Positions 41,293 through 50,866 of a DNA stretch of 64,000 nucleotides are shown here, piece after piece. Where the stretch lies: positions 1-64,000 of the forward strand of contig JAHELS010000002.1 of the NCBI GenBank assembly GCA_024644085.1, given 5' to 3'. Both the position numbers and the translations under genes were made by a program. The stretch is from Rhodopirellula sp. Its GTDB lineage: Bacteria > Planctomycetota > Planctomycetia > Pirellulales > Pirellulaceae. How positions within the stretch are numbered: position 1 is the first letter of the stretch; each line of letters starts with the position of its first letter. The notes under the pieces are model-generated. The model was not told where the DNA came from. It ran no database searches and saw only the letters and a program-made list of their open reading frames with translations.

Positions 41293-42674
41293 AGAACGTG
41301 CATAGGCTCACGATTCTGCGGCGTGATCTACTTGTTGGTGCTATCGCAGCGCCTGCGTGTGCGATGGCGATTCCAGCATTTGGCGATTTAAGTCCGCAAG
41401 AGGACCTTCATCTTCTCTCAACGCAAGGGTGCGGGCGCGCGACAGGATATGCCGAAGCCAACCGGATCATCACACATAACGGAAAGACGCATGTGGCCTG
41501 GCTCGACTCGCCGACGGAAGGATTCCGCGTGCGGGTCGCGACGCTTGATCACAAGTCGGGCCAGTGGTCGCCGACCTACACCGTCGGCGAGGCCAAAGAC
41601 AATCATGGCGGCCCGGCATTGACGATCGATTCGCAAGGGTATCTGCACATCGTTTACTTTACGCATCACGATCCGTTTCGCTACCGACGATCCAAGCGGC
41701 CCGGCGATGCGTCCCAGTGGGAGGACGAAGTTCAGTTCGGCCAGCGATTGACTTATCCGACACTGATCTGCGGCCCTGACGATACGCTCTACTTCTCGGC
41801 TCGTCGGAGCTTCGGTGATCGACCATGGATCGTTGAGTTGTGGGAAAAGAAGCCGAGTTACGATTGGAATCGCGTCGGATCTATCCTGTCTTCGCGTCAC
41901 AAGGGCTACGCGCATTTCCAGGAATCACTTGCCTGGGGACCCGACCACTGCACCATCCATCTTTGCTGCCGATTTCATGAAAAGTCTGACAAAGACAGCT
42001 ACGGCCGACTGCAGACCGTGGCCTACATGAACAGCGATGACTTTGGCCGTACGTGGAAACGATCTGACGGTTCGAGGCTTGAGGGACCGATTACACCGGA
42101 CAAGATCGAAGTGCTGGACAAAGGCGGCGAAGATTTTGAGCGCGGGCTGCGCGCGGGCTGTCTTGCCGTTTCGCCAACCGGAAAGCCAACCTTGATGTAC
42201 AGCGTCGTCGCCAAGCTGAAAGGTGAAAGCTGGCTAGCGACGTCCGACGGCAGCGGTCAGTGGAAGCGGACGCGACTCAACGATCATCTCCCGCGGGAGT
42301 GGAAAGCGCTGAATCTGATCATGGCGGGTGGCTTGGCGTTTGATCAGGCCGGTCGACTCCACGGCGTTGCGCAATTGCAGACCGGCGAGCGCAACGAAAA
42401 GATCTGGGGCGACCCGACCAACGAAATCGTTGCCTTTACAGTGGATGGTGACGACGATATTCAGTTCCGTGCGATTAGCCAGTTCGATGCGGGTACATCG
42501 CATTGGTTTCCGTCGATCGAACGCCCCACAGGCCACAACCAGATTGCAGAGCGCCCGGGTGTTTTGTTCACAGCAGGCCCCGCCGGGAACAAGAATACAG
42601 ACCTGCTGAATAATCGCGTTTACTTCAGCCACGGATACGTTTGTCAATTTGCTTGGGACACGAGAAATGAATAG
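41289..42674 (+). CDS. BNR repeat-containing family protein (BNR_4-like), Tat-like leader
   Basis: ITHNGKTHVAWLDSPTEGFRVRVATLDHKSGQWS, NHGGPALTIDSQGYLHIVYFTHHDPFRYRRSKRP. Confidence 0.83.
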   Translation: MKNVHRLTILRRDLLVGAIAAPACAMAIPAFGDLSPQEDLHLLSTQGCGRATGYAEANRIITHNGKTHVAWLDSPTEGFRVRVATLDHKSGQWSPTYTVGEAKDNHGGPALTIDSQGYLHIVYFTHHDPFRYRRSKRPGDASQWEDEVQFGQRLTYPTLICGPDDTLYFSARRSFGDRPWIVELWEKKPSYDWNRVGSILSSRHKGYAHFQESLAWGPDHCTIHLCCRFHEKSDKDSYGRLQTVAYMNSDDFGRTWKRSDGSRLEGPITPDKIEVLDKGGEDFERGLRAGCLAVSPTGKPTLMYSVVAKLKGESWLATSDGSGQWKRTRLNDHLPREWKALNLIMAGGLAFDQAGRLHGVAQLQTGERNEKIWGDPTNEIVAFTVDGDDDIQFRAISQFDAGTSHWFPSIERPTGHNQIAERPGVLFTAGPAGNKNTDLLNNRVYFSHGYVCQFAWDTRNE

Positions 42675-42716
42675 TTCACGCGACCTTTCCTCCACGCTCC
42701 AATCCTGGAAGCAGTA

Positions 42717-44052
42717 ATGAGATCTTTGTTTTTTGTGGCGCTACTGGCCGCATGTTTTGCCCTGCCTTCAACGGCTTGGCCGCAGCAGACTCGTAGCAAA
42801 CAAAACGGCGATGCGATCGCCTGGCAGGAAAAAGCGGTGGACTACGCGCGGATCATGTCGCGGGTCAAGTGGACGCCGGTCGCCGAGGGGATGCCAAGGC
42901 GAGGCGGTCAGTTCGAGGCGGGGAAGGAATACACCGGGGTCCCCTATTCAAGCGTCAAAGCCGAGGGCCGGTACATCGGATTCGATATCTTTCTGAAGAC
43001 GTTTCTGGCCGCGGTCGAGAATCCGCAGAGCGTCCTCTACACCGAGAATCTGAAGGGGAAGGTGACGAACGCGGAGTGCTACTACGGCAAGGTTTGTTCT
43101 TCTTACACCAGCTATGCCCTGCAATGCGCCATCTGGTATGTCAGCCGTCTTCATGGACCGGAGCATCGTGACGGAATCGTCGAGGTGGAGTCGCAATCGG
43201 CCCGGGCCGCGCGCGTGGGCGATATCATCTTCACGCCCCCGGCGACGAAGGGTGGCGGTTCGCACATCGAGATCGTGACTGAAATCACTCGGGACGCCGA
43301 CGGAAAAGTGACGCATGTACGGATCGAGGAAAGCAGGCCACAAACCACGCGCAACACGAATCGAAGCGCCAGCGCCTTCAACTCTCATCTGGCCGCGCGT
43401 CATCGAAAGCTGTTTCGCATTACGGACCTCGATGCCTGGCGTGGCGACAACAGGGCGGAGTCGTTCCTGTTCCCGAATTACTCCGAGGATTCGGCGACGC
43501 CCGAGATCAACCGCGTGCTCCTGCTCGATCGCGGCGACTGGGTTCCCTATTTCAAGGGACAACCGGTCAAGTTCAACGTCATGGACCGGGATGAGAGGGG
43601 GATTACGAGCCTGGCAATCAAGCGGGGCGATGAGTTAGTAGAGACGATTCCGCTGTCCGGCCGCGGCGTCGTGCAACGCGTGTACTCTACGTGCGGCGAC
43701 TACACCGCGCGTTGTGTGATGAAGGATGGCTCATTGAGCAAGGCGTGTGAATTTGCCGTCTGCGATCTTGCATTTCACTGCGCCGAAAAAAATCGTGCCT
43801 CTCGGGAAACCCTGGGAGCTTCAGCTCAGCTCGGACAACATGAAGCCGATCATCGCCCACCTGAACAGCCGCCATAACAGCTACGGCCACCGTAACGTGT
43901 TCATCACCGACGAGGACCGGCAAAACGGCACGGTCGTTATTCCCGCTCGCCTGATTCCCGACAAAGGCGAAATTCAGATCTGGCTGATCGGCGAGAACCG
44001 CTACGGGCGTTTGAAGAAACGCCGGGATGTTTTCGTTGGGGGGACACCGTGA
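42717..44052 (+). CDS. Secreted protein with cysteine-peptidase-like (NlpC/CHAP-like) region; interrupted by an apparent frameshift near 43745-43795
   Basis: Frame 1 ends at 43877 in low-complexity read-through; ORF 43747-44052 (HFTAPKKIVPLGKPWELQLSSDNMKPIIAHLNSRHNSYGHRNVFI) is a plausible C-terminal continuation. Confidence 0.65.
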
Positions 44053-44089
44053 TCAAGTCACAAACTTTTGACGGAAGGTAAGAACGCCA

Positions 44090-45214
44090 ATGAGTCAAAT
44101 TGATCGAATAAACAGACGAAGCATGTTGAAGACCTCGGTGGTTGGCGTGTCGAGCGTCGCGGCCGGGAGTTTCGCGACACTCGCGATCAGTGCTGACACC
44201 TCGAAGACCACGGCCGCGCAGGATCCCGTCAAGCTCCGCAGCGGAGACTATCCACGATTCCGCGGACCGTTTCCGATTCTTTCCACTCCCTACACCGAAT
44301 CCGGGGCGGTGGACTTTGAGGTGCTGGCTCGGTCGGCGCGATTTGTCGACTGGTGTGAAAGCCCGGGCATGATCTGGCCGCAGTCCAACGACAGCATCGA
44401 CCTGCTGACTCGGGACGAAAAACTCGAAGGGATGGAGACGCTCGCCAGGGCGGCCCGCGATTTGAAGACAACGGCTTTGTGTCTCGGTGTGCAGGGCGAA
44501 GACACCGACGACATGCTCGTCTACGCCAGACACGCAAAGAAGCTGTCGCCCACCGCCGTCATTTCGCGGCCTCCGGATACCGGCAAAACGCAGGACGACC
44601 TGCGCGGGTACTGGCGGGCTCTCGCCGAGGTCATTACCGATCGGCCCGTGATGATCCAGACGCACGGCCGCCGCGGAGCAGCCACGCCAACAACGGCGCT
44701 GCTGATCGAACTGGCCAAAGAGTTCCCGAACTTCGGCTACGTGAAGGAAGAATCCAGTCCGGTCATCCCGCGCATTCGCGCGTTGCTCGCGTCGCCGTCG
44801 ATTCGAAGCGTCTTCAGCGCACGAGGCGCTTATGGGTGGCTCTACGAATCACGAATCGGGACGGAAGGACTTGTCACCGAACGCAGCGTCTACGCTGACA
44901 TCCTTGCCAAGATCTGGATGCAGATGCGAAGCGGCTCCGATCCTGGAATGCTCAAGGACATGTACGGCAAATTGACGTTGATGTGGAACCTGCAAACCAC
45001 TCACCCCGGCAACCTGCGCGGCTACAGCCTCCACCTTTTGAAGATGCGGGGCGTGTTCCGGAACATGATCTCACGCGAGTACGGACCGGGCGGCAGCATT
45101 CCCGCCAAACCGATCGTTCGCAACCTGCGCTTCTCGAAAGAAGAAGTCGCCGAAATCGAGTGGCGTTGGCTGTCGCTCAAGCCGTACCTGAAGCCCGGCA
45201 CTTTCGATGGTTAA
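44090..45214 (+). CDS. DHDPS/N-acetylneuraminate lyase-family protein with twin-arginine-like leader
   Basis: NRRSMLKTSVVGVSSVAAGSFATLA leader; (beta/alpha)8 landmarks incl. NFGYVKEESSPVIPRI. Confidence 0.85.
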   Translation: MSQIDRINRRSMLKTSVVGVSSVAAGSFATLAISADTSKTTAAQDPVKLRSGDYPRFRGPFPILSTPYTESGAVDFEVLARSARFVDWCESPGMIWPQSNDSIDLLTRDEKLEGMETLARAARDLKTTALCLGVQGEDTDDMLVYARHAKKLSPTAVISRPPDTGKTQDDLRGYWRALAEVITDRPVMIQTHGRRGAATPTTALLIELAKEFPNFGYVKEESSPVIPRIRALLASPSIRSVFSARGAYGWLYESRIGTEGLVTERSVYADILAKIWMQMRSGSDPGMLKDMYGKLTLMWNLQTTHPGNLRGYSLHLLKMRGVFRNMISREYGPGGSIPAKPIVRNLRFSKEEVAEIEWRWLSLKPYLKPGTFDG

Positions 45215-45228
45215 CCACTGTGCAATCC

Positions 45229-46386
45229 ATGAAACCTGACTTTGCCTTCCTCATCTCCTTGCTGCTCGTATCAGCAGCTGCTGCCGGGCAGTCGCTCGAA
45301 ATCATCGATCTCGAAACCCGCGTCGTAGCCAAAGCAGACGGCCGTTGGTTTGGCCGGGCGACCGTGGAGCGGACCGCCAGCGGAACGCTGGTTCTGTGTT
45401 ATCGCGGCGCATCGAGGCACACTGGGTCGGACGGCGTGATTCATGTGCGCTTCTCCAACGACGGAGGTCAGAACTGGTCCGACGCGGATCACGCGACCGA
45501 TGGCTCGCCGATTGCTGGTTTCCCGATTTCGTTTGAAGGCGACGATGCGTTCGAGCCGTATCTCTATGCCGCGCCGAATGGCCGGATCATCCTTCATGTC
45601 TGGCGGACGACCGGACGCAATCATCGCGAGGGCAAGGGCACGTGGCAGACGGATTCCGCTGATGGCGGGCAAACGTGGAGCCAACTGCGACAGGTCGATT
45701 TCGTTGGGACCGACAACGATGATCACTGCTATGCAACGGACGACCACACCACGATTGACGGGACGATCTACACCAGCCTGCGCGAATACGTCGGCGGCGA
45801 GCAGCGTTGGCGTTGCCGGTTCATCGACTCGCCCGACAACGGAGCGTCGTGGCGGGTCGTCAGCGAACAGGTCAACGTGCCGGAGCACAACTCCGTCGAG
45901 AAGGGTTTCGAGTATGTCGGCGGCAACCGGATCGTCAGCGTCGGTTCGGACGGACCGGGGCGGCGTTTCGTCCTGCAGACCCGTTCCGATGATCGCGGCA
46001 AGACCTGGCGCCGCTGGAAAGACGCGCTGCCGCAAACCGGCGTGTGGGATCGTCCGCGCATCTGGACGCTGGCCCATTTGAAAGGCCAGCCTGACTGGTG
46101 GACTGACCACACGCTGATCGGTGTCGGCAACACCACGCCGAAAGCAGGCCAGAAGTTTCCCCGCGCCAATGCGGTCTACCTTTCGACCGATCGTGGCGAG
46201 TCATGGAAAATGCTCGGCGGCAAACCGATCGACGAGTTCTACCCGGACGGCGGCTACGGAGATCTGGAATACGATCCGACGACCGGTTGGTTTGTCTATC
46301 TCTCCTATCGCGGCAAGGGACTCCATGGGGAAGCCGAGATTGTGCAGTATCGATTTCGGCTGAAAGGCCGGGCCCAAGGGCGGTAA
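45229..46386 (+). CDS. Secreted sialidase/BNR-type exo-glycosidase-like protein
   Basis: ATG 45229 + signal peptide; Asp-box-like SNDGGQNWSDADH, SADGGQTWSQLR, SPDNGASWRVV, SDDRGKTWRRW, STDRGESWKML. Confidence 0.88.
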   Translation: MKPDFAFLISLLLVSAAAAGQSLEIIDLETRVVAKADGRWFGRATVERTASGTLVLCYRGASRHTGSDGVIHVRFSNDGGQNWSDADHATDGSPIAGFPISFEGDDAFEPYLYAAPNGRIILHVWRTTGRNHREGKGTWQTDSADGGQTWSQLRQVDFVGTDNDDHCYATDDHTTIDGTIYTSLREYVGGEQRWRCRFIDSPDNGASWRVVSEQVNVPEHNSVEKGFEYVGGNRIVSVGSDGPGRRFVLQTRSDDRGKTWRRWKDALPQTGVWDRPRIWTLAHLKGQPDWWTDHTLIGVGNTTPKAGQKFPRANAVYLSTDRGESWKMLGGKPIDEFYPDGGYGDLEYDPTTGWFVYLSYRGKGLHGEAEIVQYRFRLKGRAQGR

Positions 46387-46542
46387 GGAAAGGCATCTGG
46401 ATACGCTGAATCAAGATGAAACACATCACTCAGTTGATTGCGCTCGGTTACATTGTCGTGGAGCGTCAGGTTTCACGCTAATGGCCTGGGCGAATCCTTA
46501 CCGGCTCAGCGGTGAACAACAAATGATCGTGAAGGCCAAACC

Positions 46543-47673
46543 ATGAAACATACACGGATTTCCTGTAGGGGAATGCGGATCATGAAGACGATTGTTGTCC
46601 CTTTTCTTCTACTTCTCTCCGCCTGCGCAATGGCTGCGGAAAAGCCGGCGAATTGTGTTAAGCAGGAATCCCAACAGGATTCTGGATTCTTTACTTTGAT
46701 CGTTCTGCCGGATACGCAAGGCTACGCTGATGTCCGGCATAAGGAGACACAGAAGCACTGGCCGAGTATTGGTGATCAGCGTTCCTGCTTCTTTAAACAG
46801 ACCGAGTGGATTAAGGAGAACAAGCAGAAGAGGAACATCGTCATGGCGTTCCATGTGGGAGACATTACCCAAACACAACACGACGAAGAATGGAAGATCG
46901 CCGATACCGCTTTCAAGACGATTGATAACCATGTCCCCTACATCTTGTGCTCGGGGAATCATGACATGGGTTACTCGTCAAAACATCGAGAGACCAGCCA
47001 TTCGCGCATAAGCCGTTTTGGTTCCTATTTCCCTCCGTCACGTTTTACGAATAACCCTTTGTATGACCCTCATTTCGGCAAGAAAAAAAGCCTGCACTTT
47101 TATGAAGAAGGAAAGATCGAAAACTACTACCTGTTTTTAAGAGCTGGCGGGATGAAGTTTCTGATTCTCACGCTGGAATTCAAACCTCGGGACCAGACTC
47201 TTGCCTGGGCGAATAAGGTTGTTGCCGCGCATCCCGATTGTCGGACCATCGTTGTGACACACAGCTATCTCACAAGCAAAAAGGGGCAGCTGTCGGGTGC
47301 TGACCACTATGGGGTCAAGGGGAACTCCGGAAAGTCAATTTGGGAGAAGTTCGTCAGTCAACACAAGAACATCTTCCTGGTCCTGTCAGGGCATGCCCTG
47401 GAGAATCTGTTGACTAGTCAGGGCAAACATGGAAATACGGTACACCAGGTTCAGGCGGACTATTGGTATTGGGATATACCCAAGATCAAGGCCGGAAGCG
47501 GTTTCCTGCGCATCATGACGTTCCGTCCTGACAAGAACTCGATTGAAGTTCAGACCTATTCGCCCGTGCTCGATGAATTTCTCGTACGCCCCAAAAGCAA
47601 CTTCTCGCTGGACTATGCCATGTCGGGTAAAGTCGAACAGCCAGCCGATGCAAGTGGCCGAGGGGGAGATTAG
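46543..47673 (+). CDS. Calcineurin-like metallophosphoesterase, lipoprotein-like signal
   Basis: LPDTQGYADV, AFHVGDITQ, CSGNHDMGYSS, VVTHSYL, LSGHALENL. Confidence 0.87.
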   Translation: MKHTRISCRGMRIMKTIVVPFLLLLSACAMAAEKPANCVKQESQQDSGFFTLIVLPDTQGYADVRHKETQKHWPSIGDQRSCFFKQTEWIKENKQKRNIVMAFHVGDITQTQHDEEWKIADTAFKTIDNHVPYILCSGNHDMGYSSKHRETSHSRISRFGSYFPPSRFTNNPLYDPHFGKKKSLHFYEEGKIENYYLFLRAGGMKFLILTLEFKPRDQTLAWANKVVAAHPDCRTIVVTHSYLTSKKGQLSGADHYGVKGNSGKSIWEKFVSQHKNIFLVLSGHALENLLTSQGKHGNTVHQVQADYWYWDIPKIKAGSGFLRIMTFRPDKNSIEVQTYSPVLDEFLVRPKSNFSLDYAMSGKVEQPADASGRGGD

Positions 47674-47881
47674 CGGCGACCGAATTCCACTACGGCAAAT
47701 CTGGCTTCACCGGAGATACTCAAGACACACACGAGCGAATCCTATGAAATACTCTGCCCTTCTTCTGCTGTGTCCAACAAAGCCACCGGCATCACCGCCG
47801 ACGTCCCCAGCGAAGCCGCATTGACTCCTCACCTGTGGGGAACCGTCCAATGGAAAACGTCTAATATTACAGTAGAGTAGA

Positions 47882-48113
47882 GGTGTGTCAGGTCTTACTT
47901 TTCGGGCAACGGCAGTGAGCCGTGACGCGTGACAGGATTTTGCACGGATCGGCGCAACCCGCTGCCATTAACAAGGTAACCCGACGCGTTAGCGAGGGAC
48001 CTATCCCTTGCTCACGCTGCGGGTTACCAACATCCATGCAAAATCCTGATTAGCGGCCGGGCCCGGTGCCTTACGGCCCGCGGCTCACACCGAAAAATAT
48101 GACCTGACACACC
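47882..48113. mobile_element. Nested multi-arm palindromic element with GGTGTGTCAGGTC terminal inverted repeats and an internal family A element
   Basis: Outer arms 47882-47905/48090-48113 (22/24), middle arms 47933-47949/48032-48048 (16/17), inner family A 47975-48028. Confidence 0.85.
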
Positions 48114-48130
48114 AGTAGGTTACGCCTGAC

Positions 48131-49273
48131 ATGAGACTAACCCTGACACTGTCCCTGTTCGCACTCCTGCCGCAGCTTGCCGTCGCGGGAGACATCACAC
48201 GCATCTGGCTCACCCATAAGACGAACGATCCCGGCAGGATCGTGGTCAACTGGATGACTGACGAGCCGGGCAACTCGATCGTCCGCTTTGGATTGACGAA
48301 GGAATACGAACAGGAGGTCCGGGACGACGAGAACACGACGCTGCACCACGTCGAGATTCCGGTCAAGCATCGAGACGCCGTTTACCACTACTCAGTCCGC
48401 ACCGGCGACCACCGTTCCGCCGACGCCACATTCAAGACGTACCCAACCGATGCGCTGCGCGTGGCCGTGGTTGCTGACTGGCAGGGCAAGCCGGATTTGT
48501 CCGCCATCGTGAAGGACGACGTGCATCTGCTACTAACCGCCGGCGACAATATCGCCCGGCTTTGGGACAAATGTGGTCAGGGCAACAAGGACTGCGTGAA
48601 ACCGTATTCGGAACTGATCGACGCCTATCCGCAGTTATTTCGGTCGACACCGTTCATGCCCGCGCTGGGCAATCATGACCGGGAGATTCGGCCTCGGGGA
48701 GACAGGCCGCCGGATGATCCAGTGTACGACGTGGAAGCGACGGCGTTTCGGCGGTTCTTTGAGCTGCCGGGCGACGAGTGGAAGTGGCACTTCGAGGTTC
48801 CCGAGTTCGATCTGCGGTTCGTAGCCCTCGATTTCAACCACATCTCCGACTTCGGCACGACCTGGCAAACCTGCCACGCCTTCGATGAGAAGTCTGAGCA
48901 GTTCAAGTGGTACAAGAAGCTGATGGTCCAGCCGCCCGGCTTCGTGGTCACGCTCTACAACGAGCGGAACGCCAGCGTTCGCAACCAGGCTCAGAAGCAG
49001 TGGCACGACCTGTTCCGCAAGGGGACCTGCTGCATCACGGGGTTCGGTTATTTTGCCGAGCGAGCCGATGTGGACGGTTTTCCGTACTACAACACGGCAT
49101 TGAGCGGGAAGGGAACCCGGTATCCCGATCCGCACTCCCGGTTCCTCGCGGGTGAAGACAGTTACATCCTGCTGACGTTGAAACGTGGTGGGCCGATGAC
49201 TGTCGAAATCAAGAGCCTGAAAGATGCGGTCCTGGACCGGCGGGAATTCGAGCGACCCGCAGGACCGAAGTGA
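48131..49273 (+). CDS. Calcineurin-like metallophosphoesterase (purple-acid-phosphatase-like)
   Basis: [39 protein letters not shown]-terminal fibronectin-like domain [25 protein letters not shown]. Confidence 0.86.
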   Translation: MRLTLTLSLFALLPQLAVAGDITRIWLTHKTNDPGRIVVNWMTDEPGNSIVRFGLTKEYEQEVRDDENTTLHHVEIPVKHRDAVYHYSVRTGDHRSADATFKTYPTDALRVAVVADWQGKPDLSAIVKDDVHLLLTAGDNIARLWDKCGQGNKDCVKPYSELIDAYPQLFRSTPFMPALGNHDREIRPRGDRPPDDPVYDVEATAFRRFFELPGDEWKWHFEVPEFDLRFVALDFNHISDFGTTWQTCHAFDEKSEQFKWYKKLMVQPPGFVVTLYNERNASVRNQAQKQWHDLFRKGTCCITGFGYFAERADVDGFPYYNTALSGKGTRYPDPHSRFLAGEDSYILLTLKRGGPMTVEIKSLKDAVLDRREFERPAGPK

Positions 49274-49317
49274 CACTCGGATGACCAACCGCGACGAAAT
49301 CAAAGACACATAAGGAG

Positions 49318-49423
49318 TAGGCCGGATCAAGGAGCGCAGCGACGCCGCTCCGGCAATGGGATGAATGGTACGGCCACTTTATACTGACAGTGCCGGAACG
49401 GCGCTGCGCTTGGTCCGGCCTAC
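49318..49423. repeat. Palindromic element GTAGGCCGGA ... TCCGGCCTAC
   Basis: GTAGGCCGGATCAAGGAGCGCAGCGACGCCGCTCCGGCA ... TGCCGGAACGGCGCTGCGCTTGGTCCGGCCTAC, intergenic. Confidence 0.88.
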
Positions 49424-49464
49424 GTAAACTTATTCACTCCTTTAGAAAGTGATTCGTTCCCGCC

Positions 49465-50289
49465 ATGACTCGTTTTTTCGTTTTCCTGATCCTGCTGCCA
49501 CTGGGCAGCCTTCATGCTGACGATCCGATCCTCATCGGTCACCGGGGACTGCTCCGGCACGCACCGGAAAACACGCTGCCGGCCTTCGCCAGTTGTCTGG
49601 AACTCGGCATGGGCTTCGAGCTGGATATCCGCACGACCAAAGACGGGAAGCTCGTCGTTCTGCACGACGCGACGCTTGAGCGAACCACGGACGGCCCGGC
49701 CCGGCCTCTGACGGAATTTACGTGGGATCAGTTGCGCGAATTTGACGCGGGAAGCTGGTTCGATCCGCGTTTCGCCGGCCTGCGAGTTCCGAGCCTCGAA
49801 GAAACGTTTGCCCTGATTCGCGAGCGCAAACGCCGGCCCACCCTGATCGCGCTTAATATCAAGGGAATCACCCGGGACGGCGAACGGGAACTCGTTCGGC
49901 TGCTGGCAAAGTTTGCGTTGTTCGAGGAGTCGTTCGCGTTTGATCAGAGCGCCCAATGCAGCCAGCGACTCAAAAAGCTCGATTCGCGAATCCGTATTGG
50001 TCGCAACGTCCGGCGCGAGGCGTTGGACTCTACGTTAGCCGAAGACGCAATCGACGTGTTTCTTCTGACATTCGTGCCCAACGAAGCGGAGGTATCATTG
50101 CTTCGGAAGCATCGCAGAACAATTCTCTTCAATTACGCCGGAACGGGGGAGCATCGTAGGGAGGAGAAAAACTGGCTCCGTGTCCGCGAGGTCGGCATCG
50201 ACGGCATGCTCACCGATTACCCGCTCGATTGTGCCCAACTTTGGCAGCGCGTCAGGGCTTCAGCGGACAGCACGAAGGTGAAACCTTGA
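49465..50289 (+). CDS. Glycerophosphodiester phosphodiesterase family protein, secreted
   Basis: DPILIGHRGLLRHAPENTLPAFASCLELG; FELDIRTTKDGKLVVLHDATLERTTDG. Confidence 0.93.
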   Translation: MTRFFVFLILLPLGSLHADDPILIGHRGLLRHAPENTLPAFASCLELGMGFELDIRTTKDGKLVVLHDATLERTTDGPARPLTEFTWDQLREFDAGSWFDPRFAGLRVPSLEETFALIRERKRRPTLIALNIKGITRDGERELVRLLAKFALFEESFAFDQSAQCSQRLKKLDSRIRIGRNVRREALDSTLAEDAIDVFLLTFVPNEAEVSLLRKHRRTILFNYAGTGEHRREEKNWLRVREVGIDGMLTDYPLDCAQLWQRVRASADSTKVKP

Positions 50290-50549
50290 ATCCAACCGGC
50301 ATCAAGAACACCTTTATCCTGCTAACCTCTCTCCTGCTCGCGCCCCTTGCGGCGATGCATGCTGACGATGCGCCGACTGCGCCATCCAACGACAAGGAAA
50401 AGCAGATCGAAGCGAGGCGCGTCGAGTATCTCCACTGGATCGTCGAGAACTTCGGAAAGCTGGAATCGACGATGGACATGCGCGATGCGTGCGCATTGCT
50501 GCCGCAGACGGGCTGCCGCAGACGGGCTGCTGCGTCTGAGGCAAGCTGA
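50286..50549 (+). pseudogene. Truncated paralogue of the gene at 61896
   Basis: DKEKQIEARRVEYLHWIVENFGKLESTMDMRDA versus SEKNIETRRAEYLEWIFEHFGKLEPEMDQRDG; breaks at a 14-bp tandem duplication (50498-50525). Confidence 0.65.
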
Positions 50550-50707
50550 ACTGCCCACCCCGGTTTTCCGGAAAGCTTTGCAACACTCGCTCGACATCGC
50601 TCGTGCCCGCGCTGCCACCGCGCTCGATTCCATGCCGCCGAACGAGGGACCTCGCTACCGAAGTCTGATCAAGCCGCTGCAGAATGCGCAAGGGATGAAG
50701 ACTTCGG

Positions 50708-50773
50708 GTAGCGGAACTCGTCAAAAGTTTCGGGCTCGCTGGAATTGCCGAAAGTCTTGACGGCTTCCGCTAC
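50708..50773. repeat. Family B palindromic element
   Basis: GTAGCGGAACTCGTCAAAAGTTTCGGGC ... GCCGAAAGTCTTGACGGCTTCCGCTAC. Confidence 0.87.
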
Positions 50774-50866
50774 AGGTTTTGAAACCGCTTCTAGTAGAGT
50801 GGACTTCATTTTTAAACTTTGAAGAGCAGTGTTCTGTGAAACGCCAGAGTTTCGATCCCCGGGTTT

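Noticed and set aside
50540-50760. Independent small gene (LRLRQAELPTPVFRKALQHSLDIARARAATALDSMPPNEG)
   Set aside because: Lacks its own start and signal, follows a broken paralogue and runs into a family B element; best treated as debris.
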